A stretch of 64,000 nt of DNA from JALQUO01 sp964529685. Its GTDB lineage: Bacteria; Pseudomonadota; Alphaproteobacteria; Rickettsiales; Midichloriaceae. Positions 1 to 8,924 of this stretch are shown here, one piece after another. The stretch spans positions 248,001 to 312,000 of the forward strand of contig CAZGZC010000001.1 in assembly GCA_964529685.1 (NCBI GenBank), in the 5' to 3' direction. Positions within the stretch are counted from its first letter, which is position 1, and each line of letters begins with the position of its first letter. Both the position numbers and the translations under genes were made by a program. The notes beneath the pieces are model-generated. The model had not been told where the DNA came from, ran no database searches, and worked only from the letters and a program-made list of their open reading frames with translations.

Positions 1-1
1 C

Positions 2-163
2 TCAGTAGGTATACCAATGGATGGTGTTCTAATCATAGCTACTGTAGATAGAATTCTTGATATGTTCACAACAGCAATTAATGTTACAGGGGATCTTTTT
101 GCAACACTAATGGTTGAGTTATCTGAAAAGAAAGTAAATAAGAAAATATATTCAAAGTTGTAG
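2..163 (+). CDS. Dicarboxylate/amino acid:cation symporter, C-terminal fragment
   Basis: The window opens inside this gene; only the last 53 codons and a TAG stop are present. The visible residues include GIPMDGVLIIATVDRILDM and TTAINVTGDLFATLMVE. These match the last conserved segment of the sodium/proton:dicarboxylate symporter family (SDF; GltP/DctA-like), where an Asp followed by the NVTGD motif lines the substrate site. The protein would be an inner-membrane importer of C4-dicarboxylates, glutamate or aspartate, a usual carbon source for intracellular alphaproteobacteria. The family assignment is firm from the motif; the substrate cannot be told from this piece. Confidence 0.85.
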   Translation, partial: SVGIPMDGVLIIATVDRILDMFTTAINVTGDLFATLMVELSEKKVNKKIYSKL

Positions 164-165
164 AT

Positions 166-276
166 ATGAATGTTGTTGACCTTAAGTCAATTGACTGGAA
201 TCACAAGTTTGATAAAACTACAAGTCTCAAACCAACAAATCCAGCTGAAGTAAAGAAAATTGTTGCTTTAAACTAG
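166..276 (+). CDS. Short ORF of 36 codons, possible gene fragment
   Basis: An ATG-initiated frame of 36 residues starts two bases after the symporter stop and ends at TAG 274-276. Its C-terminal part (KPTNPAEVKKIVALN) looks like the opening of FAD-linked oxidases, which often start with a P-x-(S/T)-x-E-E-V-x-x-I-V pattern. It is far too short to be such an enzyme. It could be a truncated remnant or a chance frame; I do not assign a function. Confidence 0.2.
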   Translation: MNVVDLKSIDWNHKFDKTTSLKPTNPAEVKKIVALN

Positions 277-281
277 TTTGG

Positions 282-1505
282 TCAGAGACTGATGTCACCT
301 TGTTTGTAATCAGTTTCTAACTTACTCGTAAAATTAGTCCAGATATCTTTGACACGCTCATGCATATCTTGACTCAAATCAAGCGCTTCAGCACATAAAT
401 CTCTATGTGCCTCTAATTCTTTTTGTTTTCCAAATATAAGATCCTTTACTTCCACCATACATTCTTTAACTAACTCTTGATTATTTAATTGCTGCAAAAA
501 TCTTTTAAAAGGATTAATTCCTTCATTAGCAAGGTGTTTTGCTTGTAAAGTAGCACCAAAGTCAATCGGTATAAAGCCTGTAATATTATTATTGTCATCA
601 AACTTCAGCATAATATTGAAAGGATGTAAATCAAAATCTCTCAGTAAGTAAATACAAGTTAAATTTAGTTTGATGAAACTCTTTAATAGTTTTGGATCTT
701 TTATCTTATCCATGAATTTATCATAATAATATTCATTTGGCTTCTGCAAATTTAGATACTGACCTAGTGTTTGATTCCCACACTCTTTAGAGATTACATG
801 TTCTACTTCATTAATTTTTCCTACTCTATATTTAGTTGTATTCTCTTGACCTAAAACTTCCCTCAGCATCTCATTTGCAAGAACTTCTATTCTTGTTTTG
901 TCCGCTGCTGAAATGAATTTGTTTTGTTGATATTGCTTAAAATACCAAATTGATTGATGCTTTCGTTGAACTGGATTACCATCTGGAGATCCTTTCTTTG
1001 CTTTTCCACTCTGATTATAAGAGTTATTAATTTTTTGCGGGTTTTCTACAATCTCAAATAGTCTATCTTTTATTAGGTGCTTCTTTAAGTTAGCTAATAT
1101 CTCTGCTCTTGTTATTGGCGGTGCAGGAGGTTCAGGTGCTACCTCTTCTCTTGTTATTGGCGGTGCAGGAGGTTCAGGTGCTACCTGATTTGCAGCAAGA
1201 TACTCAATTCTACCTATAATAGATCTTTCTGTAGGATAACCAAAAAGTTCAAGTACTGTGAGGAAAAAGTCTACTATCCAGTTTGGTTGATATTTGATCA
1301 AATCTTCAAATGCTTGCTTAGGAGTGCCTTTTCTTGACACTAATTTCTTGGCTAGCCCTCCAAATAATTTGTTTAACTTTTCCTTTTGATTTTCTTCAAT
1401 TTTAAAATCAATACTGGTCAATGAATTCTTGATTGAACTTTGATCAGAGTCTGCTGGTAAAGTCCTTATCGCATTAATAATTTGGTTAATAATTTTTTGT
1501 GTCAT
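282..1505 (-). CDS. Hypothetical protein with a PI3/4-kinase-like catalytic loop
   Basis: This 407-residue protein has no overall match I can name. Near residues 292-317 it carries DLHPFNIM followed about 14 residues later by PIDFG. That spacing resembles the catalytic loop and Mg-binding loop of phosphatidylinositol 3/4-kinases (D-R-H-x-x-N-I-M ... I-D-F-G). The Asp, His, Asn and the DFG Asp are all present; the Arg of D-R-H is replaced by Leu. An N-terminal helical part (1-100) is separated from the rest by two copies of a 14-residue Pro/Glu-rich repeat (near residues 107-134), a probable flexible linker. No signal peptide or membrane segment is evident. A secreted effector acting on host lipids or proteins is possible, but this rests on the motif alone. 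Confidence 0.5.
   Translation of the reverse strand: MTQKIINQIINAIRTLPADSDQSSIKNSLTSIDFKIEENQKEKLNKLFGGLAKKLVSRKGTPKQAFEDLIKYQPNWIVDFFLTVLELFGYPTERSIIGRIEYLAANQVAPEPPAPPITREEVAPEPPAPPITRAEILANLKKHLIKDRLFEIVENPQKINNSYNQSGKAKKGSPDGNPVQRKHQSIWYFKQYQQNKFISAADKTRIEVLANEMLREVLGQENTTKYRVGKINEVEHVISKECGNQTLGQYLNLQKPNEYYYDKFMDKIKDPKLLKSFIKLNLTCIYLLRDFDLHPFNIMLKFDDNNNITGFIPIDFGATLQAKHLANEGINPFKRFLQQLNNQELVKECMVEVKDLIFGKQKELEAHRDLCAEALDLSQDMHERVKDIWTNFTSKLETDYKQGDISL
1106..1186. repeat. 42-bp tandem repeat inside the PI-kinase-like gene
   Basis: Two copies start at 1106 and 1148, and the first 39 bases of each are identical. The period is a multiple of three, so the repeat adds a second 14-residue APEPPAPPITREEV unit without breaking the frame. 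Recent duplication by replication slippage is the simplest origin. Confidence 0.9.
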
Positions 1506-1626
1506 ATAAAATATTGTATGGTATTACTCTTGATAGTTGCAGTATACAATTTAAATATTACAAATATATTAAGGAGCTGTATTTTTACTAAAAGCAAAAT
1601 TTGGATTTTAAAAAAGGAAATTAAAA

Positions 1627-1703
1627 TGGTCGGGGCAGCAGGATTCGAACCTACGACCCTTTGGTCCCAAACCAAATGCGCTACCAGGCTGCGCTATGCC
1701 CCG
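1627..1703 (-). tRNA. tRNA-Pro (anticodon TGG)
   Basis: The minus strand gives a full cloverleaf. The acceptor stem CGGGGCA pairs with TGCCCCG and is followed by ACCA, so the CCA end is encoded. The D arm is GCGC...GCGC. The anticodon stem TTTGG/CCAAA encloses a loop with TGG. The T arm has GGTTCGAATCC. Length is 77 nt. Confidence 0.97.
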
Positions 1704-1737
1704 ATGTGAATGATAGTAATGAATTTTACTGATATTG

Positions 1738-2175
1738 TCAAGTCTTATTTAACTTGATCTGCGCTCTTGCCAGAGAGTCAACCATTTCGTTATACTTGTT
1801 ACCTGAATGACCCTTAACCCATTCCCACTTCACTTTATACTTCATTGTCAGACTACTGAGCTTTTGCCACAAATCTATATTTTTGATTGTGCCATTCTTC
1901 CAGTTGCTCTTCTTCCAAGCAAACATCCACTTTGTTATACCATCCTTTACATAAGTACTATCAGTTACAACTGTCATTTCGGATGCTATCTTAGCACCCT
2001 CAGCAACGCCTTCAATTGCGGCGGTTAACTCCATTCTATTGTTTGTAGTACTTTCATCAAATCCACTAACTGAAGCAATAACATCAGTATGGCTCATTAC
2101 TACTGCAGCCCAACCACCTGGTCCTGGATTTTTGGAGCAAGCACCATCACAAAATATTTTTACTGGATTAACCAT
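1738..2175 (-). CDS. rnhA: Ribonuclease HI
   Basis: The 145-residue protein is the usual length for RNase HI, which degrades the RNA strand of RNA-DNA hybrids (R-loops, primers). The four carboxylates of the active site are visible in order: Asp in FCDGACSKNPGPGGW, Glu in NRMELTAA, Asp in VVTDSTYV, and Asp in NEMVDSLAR. The preceding WVKGHSG contains the catalytic-loop His. The start ATG lies inside the end of the upstream co-oriented gene (16-nt overlap), so the two are probably translated from one transcript. Confidence 0.96.
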   Translation of the reverse strand: MVNPVKIFCDGACSKNPGPGGWAAVVMSHTDVIASVSGFDESTTNNRMELTAAIEGVAEGAKIASEMTVVTDSTYVKDGITKWMFAWKKSNWKNGTIKNIDLWQKLSSLTMKYKVKWEWVKGHSGNKYNEMVDSLARAQIKLNKT

Positions 2176-3476
2176 CCTCTTTCATTTTTTGTGGGCAAAC
2201 CTACATAATTAGCAAACGATCCACAACCTTCACCTATACTATGTCCAATAGTATATGTTATTTGTTGTAAAAATAAAGGTATACTCTCTAGTGCAGCTAA
2301 AATGAAATAAGCTGGATTATTAGAATCAAGTTTCATCCCTCCGGCTTTGATATCTGGTATCGCTTCAGGATCCTCACTTATCACTTTCTGCATTTCTTTT
2401 ATTTCTTCATCAATGAAGAAATAAGCAAATCTTTCGGCTATTAATCTCTCTAAGGCTTTCATTGGAGCTTTTTTGCCATATTTCTCTTTATAATCACTAT
2501 TAGATGAAATGTCTCCATAGGTAGCATTGAAAGCAGCACGAAATTCATTTATGGGGTTTTTAAGAGAGATGAGCAGGGCTTCTAGAGCTATATTATTGAG
2601 TAGTCCTGGTGCAAAACCTTCTACTAACCCAACAAGCATAATTTTAAATACTTCAAATGGAGTTATAATAACAGATTTAAGCATCTTGCAGCCATATATT
2701 CCAATAAGTAGTGAGGTCAGTAAAACTAATTCGACTGCATATCTAAACTTAGATCTCTCACTTGAAATGCTCAGATTCTTACCAATACTTTTTCCAAAAT
2801 GAAAAACCGCTTTTTCAAACTCTTTTGGCTTAGGTAAAAGATCATTAGAAAAACTAAAAGTATCTGAAACAAACTTTATGAAAATATCATGAGAATCCAT
2901 TGATGGTTTTTTATGAAAAAATTCGTCTAATCTTTTATTGAATTTATTGAACTCATTTTGCTGCTTATCTTCTGGTATTTCTCTTTCTCGATAAATTTGG
3001 GACATAGGCAACTTTACTTTCTTTTCAAATAAGAAAGATATATTTCTGAAACAAAATAATCTTAAAGATAATGGAAGTTTCTCAAAATTTTCTATAACTT
3101 TTCTTTGATTATCCGTTGTTACTATTGTTTTGAACTCTGAAAAATCATTGCTATAAAACATATCTACCAGTTTATTATACGGAATACCAATACCATTAAC
3201 TTCATAATCTCTATTTTCTTTTACAAGAGCAACAAAACAATTAATAGAGTTCTCAATCTCTACTCTATATATATTTCTTACAGATTGATTTAATGTTTTT
3301 AGTCCAAGATTTAGTCCTTCATCTGCAAATAATCCTTTTATTATCCCACCTAAAGCTGTTTGAGGCATTGCAAGAAAAGCTTTCTGCCATGACACAGCGC
3401 TTTCATATAGCGCCAATACTATTAATGCCCCTCTAGCACTCCATCGAACGAGGTTAAAAAGTTTCAAGTTCTGCAT
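2160..3476 (-). CDS. Hypothetical membrane protein
   Basis: I chose the start at 3476 (MQNLKLFNLV), giving 438 residues; an upstream in-frame Met at 3554 would overlap the start of divergent ispG. A hydrophobic stretch near the N-terminus (ALIVLALYESAV) and one or two central ones (YAVELVLLTSLLIGIYG, and the KIMLVGLVEGFAPGLL region) suggest a multi-pass or hairpin membrane protein with a charged, helical domain of about 200 residues between them. I do not recognise a family. The last codons overlap the rnhA start. It may be lineage-specific. Confidence 0.6.
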   Translation of the reverse strand: MQNLKLFNLVRWSARGALIVLALYESAVSWQKAFLAMPQTALGGIIKGLFADEGLNLGLKTLNQSVRNIYRVEIENSINCFVALVKENRDYEVNGIGIPYNKLVDMFYSNDFSEFKTIVTTDNQRKVIENFEKLPLSLRLFCFRNISFLFEKKVKLPMSQIYREREIPEDKQQNEFNKFNKRLDEFFHKKPSMDSHDIFIKFVSDTFSFSNDLLPKPKEFEKAVFHFGKSIGKNLSISSERSKFRYAVELVLLTSLLIGIYGCKMLKSVIITPFEVFKIMLVGLVEGFAPGLLNNIALEALLISLKNPINEFRAAFNATYGDISSNSDYKEKYGKKAPMKALERLIAERFAYFFIDEEIKEMQKVISEDPEAIPDIKAGGMKLDSNNPAYFILAALESIPLFLQQITYTIGHSIGEGCGSFANYVGLPTKNERGWLIQ

Positions 3477-3513
3477 GTGATATACTTGAAGAATCAATAT
3501 TTTATTTTTCAAA

Positions 3514-4710
3514 ATGGTATACCAAAAAAGACATATTGTCAAGATCAGAGACATGATGCTTGGAGGTGAAAATCCAATCAGGATTCAATCAATGACAGAT
3601 ACAAATACAGCTCAGATAGATAATACGATTCAGCAAATAATCGCTCTTTCTGATGCTGGCTCTGAAATAGTGAGAATAACAGTTGATACTCTTGAATCTG
3701 CAAAAGCAGTACCATTAATAAGAGAAAAACTCTCTCAAAAAGGTTTTAATATACCACTAGTTGGTTGTTTTCACTACAATGGTCACACACTTCTATCACA
3801 AGTACCTGGCTGTGCAGAATCTCTCGATAAATATAGAATTAATCCAGGAAATGTAGGTTTTGGAGCTAAAAAAGATCAAAACTTTGAACAGATAATAAAA
3901 ATTGCAATTAAATACAATAAACCTATAAGGATAGGAGCTAATTGGGGCAGTTTAGATCAAGAAATATTAGCAAAGATGGTCGATAAAGCTGTAGCAAAGA
4001 ATATAGACAACAATCAAGTAATGATAAAAGCTATGGTTGAATCAGCTCTTAGTAGTGCGGCTCGTGCAGTAGAATTAGGTCTACCTGAAAATATGATAAT
4101 TCTCTCTGCAAAAGTAAGTAGAGTTGATCTACTCAAGATGATATATATTGAGCTTGCAAGTCGCTCTAAATACTCGTTACACTTGGGCTTAACTGAGGCA
4201 GGCATGGGAATAAAAGGAGTTGTATCAACTGCAGCAGCATTAACATCAATTTTACAATTAGGAATCGGTAATACTATTAGAGCATCAATTACTCCATCTC
4301 CAGGCGAGCCGCGGATAAACGAAGTTTTAGTCTGTAAAGAAGTTTTACAAAGCTTAGGAATCAGGACATTTTCACCATCAATCGTATCTTGTCCAGGCTG
4401 TGGTAGAACTAAAAGCGACGATTTCAAAAAACTCACTCTTTACACTAACGAGTTTATGCAATTACTCACACAAAAGTATCCTGGGATCGAAACACTTAAA
4501 GTCGCAGTTATGGGTTGTATTGTAAATGGTCCAGGTGAAAGTAAGCATGCAGATATAGGTATAAGTTTGCCTGGAAAAGGTGAAGAGGATGTTGCTGTCG
4601 TTTTCATTGATGGAGAAAAAACACACACTCTCAGAGATGAAATCTTTCCTAAATTTAAAGAAATTATATTAGAGTACATTGAAAAACGCTTTTTAAATAA
4701 GCACTTTTAA
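3514..4710 (+). CDS. ispG: 4-hydroxy-3-methylbut-2-en-1-yl diphosphate synthase (flavodoxin)
   Basis: IspG (GcpE) catalyses the penultimate step of the MEP isoprenoid pathway, reducing MEcPP to HMBPP with a [4Fe-4S] cluster. The 398 residues include the N-terminal TIM-barrel signature (IRIQSMTDTNT, GCFHYNGH) and the C-terminal cluster domain. Cys ligands sit in SCPGCGRTKSD and VMGCIVNGPGE, and the cluster Glu follows in GPGESKHADIG. Length is typical for the shorter alphaproteobacterial form. It is transcribed divergently from the preceding membrane protein, with about 37 bp between starts. No other MEP gene is in this window. Confidence 0.97.
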   Translation: MVYQKRHIVKIRDMMLGGENPIRIQSMTDTNTAQIDNTIQQIIALSDAGSEIVRITVDTLESAKAVPLIREKLSQKGFNIPLVGCFHYNGHTLLSQVPGCAESLDKYRINPGNVGFGAKKDQNFEQIIKIAIKYNKPIRIGANWGSLDQEILAKMVDKAVAKNIDNNQVMIKAMVESALSSAARAVELGLPENMIILSAKVSRVDLLKMIYIELASRSKYSLHLGLTEAGMGIKGVVSTAAALTSILQLGIGNTIRASITPSPGEPRINEVLVCKEVLQSLGIRTFSPSIVSCPGCGRTKSDDFKKLTLYTNEFMQLLTQKYPGIETLKVAVMGCIVNGPGESKHADIGISLPGKGEEDVAVVFIDGEKTHTLRDEIFPKFKEIILEYIEKRFLNKHF

Positions 4711-4811
4711 TAATACTTATATGAGAGATAGCTTTGAATAGGACTATGAAAATCAATTATCGAAATATGGAACTGATAAAGTAAAGTTTTTCAAGAGAGA
4801 ATTTGTTTGAG

Positions 4812-4898
4812 TGGTGCCCACGGCCAGACTTGAACTGGCACGGGATTGCTCCCGACGGATTTTAAGTCCGTTACGTCTACCGATTCCGTCACGAGGGC
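4812..4898 (-). tRNA. tRNA-Leu (anticodon TAA)
   Basis: The minus strand gives an 87-nt class II tRNA. The acceptor stem GCCCTCG faces CGTGGGC with one T-T mismatch, followed by ACCA (CCA encoded). The anticodon stem ACGGA/TCCGT has a loop with TAA. A variable arm CGGGAGCAATCCCG and T arm CCAGTTCAAGTCTGG follow. The long variable arm and TAA anticodon identify leucine. Confidence 0.96.
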
Positions 4899-5543
4899 AA
4901 CAGAGCTTATTATACGCAAATTTATCTTCGGTGTCAAATACAGTGCACTATTTTTCCATTAATTTGAGTGCTTCCATAGGTATATATTTATATATGATCT
5001 TTGAATATTTCAAATGGTTTTTTGCACATTCTTTAAGGACATCAAGATGATTTGAAGTTCATCAAATTTCTTCACTACTTTAATATAGATAGAATATCAA
5101 CGGGTGTATGTGCTTTAGAAGTTTTTGCTATACTGATGAGAGTAGTCACGGCTTCAGGACAGTAAAACCTTCTTTTAATTTATATCCAAAACATACTTTG
5201 ATAGTAGAACATTTATTTACCAAATTGTATAGCATACACATCTTAACTTCTATTTTTTAACTTCTATTTTTTAAAAAACATGTTTTATCAAAAAGTTAGC
5301 TGCTGCATTATAAATCGCTTCCATGCTCTATCATTGCCTAAAAAATACTTTGTCAAACTTCTGAAACACACGTTAATTATCTAGGTTATTTTTATTAATT
5401 CTGCAGAAAATGCTTGCAATATTAAAAAATTGATATTAGCGATACATATATTATGTTAATTTGCGTTTTTATTACCTCAAGCTAAAACTATTAATAACTT
5501 AACGTCTGTAGAGACATACTGATTTATTACAAATTTACTATGT
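4899..5543. other. 645-bp stretch without an intact gene
   Basis: Apart from the decayed minus-strand frames at 4948-5165, this AT-rich stretch holds no reading frame, RNA or repeat that I can support. A short direct repeat of AGTAAAACTCT occurs at the very end, around the lptB stop codon. Confidence 0.6.
4948..5165 (-). pseudogene. Decayed ORF fragments, unidentified
   Basis: On the minus strand, protein-like pieces lie in successive frames: TTLISIAKTSKAHTPVDIL, then VVKKFDELQ, then LDVLKECAKNHLKYSKIIY continuing to a stop at 4948. They are helical, Lys-rich and of similar character, which suggests one former gene broken by frameshifts. The family is not recognised. Chance frames in AT-rich DNA remain possible. 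Confidence 0.3.
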
Positions 5544-6260
5544 TCAAGTAAAACTCTCACCCAAGTAAAACTCTTTAACTTTAGGATTAGCAATCAATTC
5601 CTCTGTTGTACCCCTAGCCAACACCCTTCCATCATAAATTACATAACCTCTCTCTATAATTGATAATGCATCTTTCACATTGTGATCAGTAATTAGTACT
5701 CCAATACCTGAATCTTTCAACTGAAGAATAAGTTTTTTTATATCCCCTACTGCAATTGGATCTATCCCAGCAAATGGCTCATCTAGCAAAATATAAGATG
5801 GATTAGTAGCAATAACTCGCGCGATCTCCACTCGTCTTCTCTCACCACCTGAAAGAGCAATACCTTTTGTATTTCTAATATGACTAATTGAGAAATTATC
5901 TAATAACTTCTCAAGCAATATCTTCCTATCATCTTTATCACCTACCTTTATCTCAAGTGCAATCATTATATTCTCTGCAACAGTCATATTTTGGAAAATT
6001 GAGCTCTCTTGCGGTAAATAAACTATTCCAATAGCAGCCCTCCTATAGGCTGGCATTAGAGATATATTTTCATCATTAAGATATATACTCCCAGTAGTCG
6101 CATTAGTTAAGCCTGCAGTGATATAAAAAGAAGTGCTCTTACCAGCACCATTAGGACCTAACAAACCAACTATTTCACCTTTATCTACTTGAAAACTTAC
6201 GTCATTTACGATGTTTCTTCCATATATTTTCTTACTGATATTTCTAACTGAAAGGGTCAT
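5544..6260 (-). CDS. lptB: LPS export ABC transporter ATP-binding protein
   Basis: LptB is the cytoplasmic ATPase that drives lipopolysaccharide extraction from the inner membrane with LptFG and passes it to LptC/A. I start it at the ATG of MTLSVRNISKKIYGR (238 residues, family length); a longer frame to 6302 adds 14 unconserved residues. Walker A is GPNGAGKST, the Q-loop is YLPQESSIF, the signature is LSGGERRR, and Walker B is YILLDEPFAGIDP. The order and spacing fit LptB (YhbG) better than other ABC ATPases. The other lpt genes are not in this window. Confidence 0.9.
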   Translation of the reverse strand: MTLSVRNISKKIYGRNIVNDVSFQVDKGEIVGLLGPNGAGKSTSFYITAGLTNATTGSIYLNDENISLMPAYRRAAIGIVYLPQESSIFQNMTVAENIMIALEIKVGDKDDRKILLEKLLDNFSISHIRNTKGIALSGGERRRVEIARVIATNPSYILLDEPFAGIDPIAVGDIKKLILQLKDSGIGVLITDHNVKDALSIIERGYVIYDGRVLARGTTEELIANPKVKEFYLGESFT

Positions 6261-6448
6261 TGCTTTTAAGTTTTTTATTATATATCCTATCTGCAAAAAC
6301 AAAATCTGTCATTTTCAAATTCATGTTATGAATCCATCTTTCTACTCTCTCTGATATTAGTTTTTCTTTATCAAGAAAAAAACATCTTGCTTATGAAAAA
6401 ACGTAATCAAAATGATTCCGTGAACTTTTTACTAACCAATTTTATATA

Positions 6449-6714
6449 ATGTTAATTGCTAAAAACCAAGATAAAACATTTTTAGATTTTATTATTTGCA
6501 AGCTAATTTCTGCACCAGAAGTTTATAATCTTAGTGGTTTAACTTTAGTAATTGATGATTTTTTATGTAGTAAATGAGGAGTTATCGTTATCTGTAGATA
6601 CTGAGTTGATAAATATGAAAGTAAAAGACAAATGAGTCTCTCAAATAGTAATAGTTTATGATGCTCATTATGAGATAAAGCACAACTTTTGCATAAGTAA
6701 TAATCTTTCTCTGG
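6449..6714 (+). pseudogene. Possible gene relic, unidentified
   Basis: The stretch between lptB and lepA (6261-6793) has no intact gene. It contains a 42-codon ATG frame at 6449-6577 (MLIAKNQDKTFLDFIICKL...). In another frame there are protein-like pieces NEELSLSVDTELINMKVKDK, a stop, then VSQIVIVYDAHYEIKHN. The even composition suggests a gene broken by a frameshift and a nonsense codon. No family is recognised, and it could be noise. Confidence 0.25.
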
Positions 6715-6778
6715 CCTCGGAATGATTTAGGAATAAAATAGATAACTATCTATTACGAATCGTATAAAATTAAAAATT

Positions 6779-6798
6779 AGTAAGATAAAAGCCTTACT
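6779..6798 (-). terminator. Weak hairpin at the end of lepA
   Basis: On the minus strand AGTAAG and CTTACT form a 6-bp stem around an 8-nt loop, followed by a T-rich tail (AATTTTTAATTTT). The stem overlaps the lepA stop region. Its GC content is low for an intrinsic terminator, so the call is tentative. Confidence 0.3.
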
Positions 6799-8587
6799 TT
6801 TTAGTCTTGAGAACTGCGATGAATGCACTCTGAGGTATACTGACTCTTCCTATTTCCCTCATCCGCTTCTTCCCTTCTTTTTGTTTCTCAAGTAATTTTT
6901 TCTTACGAGTTATATCACCTCCATAGCATTTAGCAGTCACGTCTTTCCTCATAGCGCTTATTGTCTCACGTGCAACAATTCTACCACCGATTGCAGCTTG
7001 TATTGGAATTGCGAACATATGCTTTGGAATAAGATCTTTAAGAGAGATACAGAACTCTCTTCCTCTACTCTCAGCCTTAGATCTGTGTACTATCATAGCT
7101 AGTGCATCTACTGGTTCACCATTAACTAAAATCTTCATTACCACCAGTTCACTCACTCGATAACTATCAAACTCCCAGTCAAAGCTAGCATAACCGCGGG
7201 AACAGGATTTGAGATCATCATAGAAATCATAAACAATCTCGTTTAGGGGTAGTCTATACACTAACATCACCCTCTCACCTACATAGCTAAGAGATAGTTG
7301 CTCGCCGCGTTTTTGAGTACAAAGCTCTAGTACAGCACCAAGATACTGATCTGGCAACATCATAGTTGCTTTAACCCATGGCTCTTCCATCATATCTATC
7401 CGAGTTGGATCAGGCATATCGTTTGGATTGTGTAAGAAAATTACATTGCCATTCTTAAGATGAATCCTATAAACTACACTCGGTGAGGTTGTGATTAGAT
7501 CTACATTGAATTCCCGCATGAGTCTTTCCTGAATGATTTCCAAATGCAAGAGCCCTAAGAATCCGCAACGAAAACCAAAACCGAGAGCGCTTGATGACTC
7601 AACTTCATAGGAAAAACTAGAATCATTGAGATGGAGTTTTGTGAGGCTATCCTTCAGCAAATCGAATGAGCCTGCATCAGTTGGATAGAGGCTACAGAAT
7701 ACAACTGGAACAACTTTTTTAAACCCCTGTAATACCTCATCGCATGGTTTTTTGTCCTCAGTAATTGTATCACCCACATTACAATCAGATGGTTGTCTAA
7801 TAGAAGCTGTGATATACCCAACTTCTCCAGGATGAAGCTCACTAATTGGTACTTTTTTGGGCGTGAAAATCCCTACTGTATCAACTGTATAGACTGCACC
7901 TGTTGACATCATTTTAATTATTACTCCTTTCTTTAGCACACCATCTATAATCCTTACTAAAATCACCACTCCTATATATTTATCATACCAGCTATCGACT
8001 AGCATCGCCTTGAGAGGTGCATCTACATCACCTTGCGGCGCAGGTAGGTAGTTAACAATTGCTTCAAGAACTGCATCAATTCCAACTCCAGTCTTAGCTG
8101 ATATTAGAACTGCATTAGAGGTATCGAGACCTATAACATCTTCTATCTGTTGCTTTACTCCTTCTGGATCTGCTGCTGGTAAATCTATTTTATTTAGAAC
8201 CGTTATGATGTCATGATTAGCATCAATTGCTTTATAAACATTCACTAGAGTTTGAGCTTCAACTCCTTGGCTTGCATCAACTACTAAAACTGATCCTTCA
8301 CAAGCGGCTAATGAACGACTAACTTCATATCCGAAATCCACATGTCCTGGTGTATCTATAAGATTTAAAATGTACTCTTTACCATCCTTCCCCCTATACT
8401 TTAACCTTACTGTCTGAGCTTTAATAGTTATCCCTCGCTCCTTTTCTATCTCCATTGAGTCTAGAACTTGCGAAGTCATCTCTCGCTCTTCTAATCCTCC
8501 ACAGGTCTGTATAAGCCTATCAGCTAAAGTTGATTTACCATGATCTATATGGGCTACTATGGCAAAATTTCTAATGTTATTCATCAT
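6794..8587 (-). CDS. lepA: Elongation factor 4 (LepA)
   Basis: EF4 is a ribosome-dependent GTPase that promotes back-translocation or remodelling of stalled ribosomes and helps 30S assembly. The start at 8587 (MMNNIRNFAIVAHIDHGKS) gives about 597 residues, the family length; an upstream Met at 8608 adds a Lys-rich tail not typical of LepA. Motifs are G1 AHIDHGKST, G3 DTPGHVDF, G4 NKIDLPAAD and G5 SAKTG. The C-terminal part has the LepA-specific domain (GGDITRKKKLLEKQKEGKKRM). The gene stands alone. Confidence 0.96.
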   Translation of the reverse strand: MMNNIRNFAIVAHIDHGKSTLADRLIQTCGGLEEREMTSQVLDSMEIEKERGITIKAQTVRLKYRGKDGKEYILNLIDTPGHVDFGYEVSRSLAACEGSVLVVDASQGVEAQTLVNVYKAIDANHDIITVLNKIDLPAADPEGVKQQIEDVIGLDTSNAVLISAKTGVGIDAVLEAIVNYLPAPQGDVDAPLKAMLVDSWYDKYIGVVILVRIIDGVLKKGVIIKMMSTGAVYTVDTVGIFTPKKVPISELHPGEVGYITASIRQPSDCNVGDTITEDKKPCDEVLQGFKKVVPVVFCSLYPTDAGSFDLLKDSLTKLHLNDSSFSYEVESSSALGFGFRCGFLGLLHLEIIQERLMREFNVDLITTSPSVVYRIHLKNGNVIFLHNPNDMPDPTRIDMMEEPWVKATMMLPDQYLGAVLELCTQKRGEQLSLSYVGERVMLVYRLPLNEIVYDFYDDLKSCSRGYASFDWEFDSYRVSELVVMKILVNGEPVDALAMIVHRSKAESRGREFCISLKDLIPKHMFAIPIQAAIGGRIVARETISAMRKDVTAKCYGGDITRKKKLLEKQKEGKKRMREIGRVSIPQSAFIAVLKTKK

Positions 8588-8924
8588 TTTTTTCTTTATA
8601 ATTACCATAGACAGATGGAATTTTGTAGTTCATTTTTGGCGTTAATGCAATCTCATGGATCTTATATAAACATGACCAATTTGGTTATATTAACCATAAA
8701 ATTAGGATTTAAATCGAGGACTTTATATCATATTTTTATAATATACTAATTAAGATAGTTGTAGATTTATTGCAATTGCATTCAACAAGTGAGTTTGTCT
8801 ATTAATTTATTTTTTAATCATGATCTGTCACTTACCATTTATCTATGATATTATGCTGAAAATAGCATCTGCAGTTTAATCTGCAAAAAAACGATCTATC
8901 ACTAAAAATGAAAAAGATTAGTAT
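8588..8924. other. 337-bp intergenic stretch
   Basis: This AT-rich spacer lies between the divergent starts of lepA and the shikimate-kinase-like gene, so it should hold both promoters. I see no clear sigma-70 hexamers, RNA or repeat that I would defend. Confidence 0.5.

Noticed and set aside
1482..1709. 75-codon plus-strand ORF across tRNA-Pro
   Set aside because: It is antisense to a complete tRNA; sequences such as GAAGFEPTTLWSQTKCATRLRYAPM are the usual false translation of a tRNA.
4014..4436. 140-codon minus-strand ORF
   Set aside because: It is fully inside ispG, which has all its catalytic motifs on the other strand.
4811..5050. 79-codon plus-strand ORF
   Set aside because: It begins inside the complement of tRNA-Leu, another tRNA mistranslation pattern.
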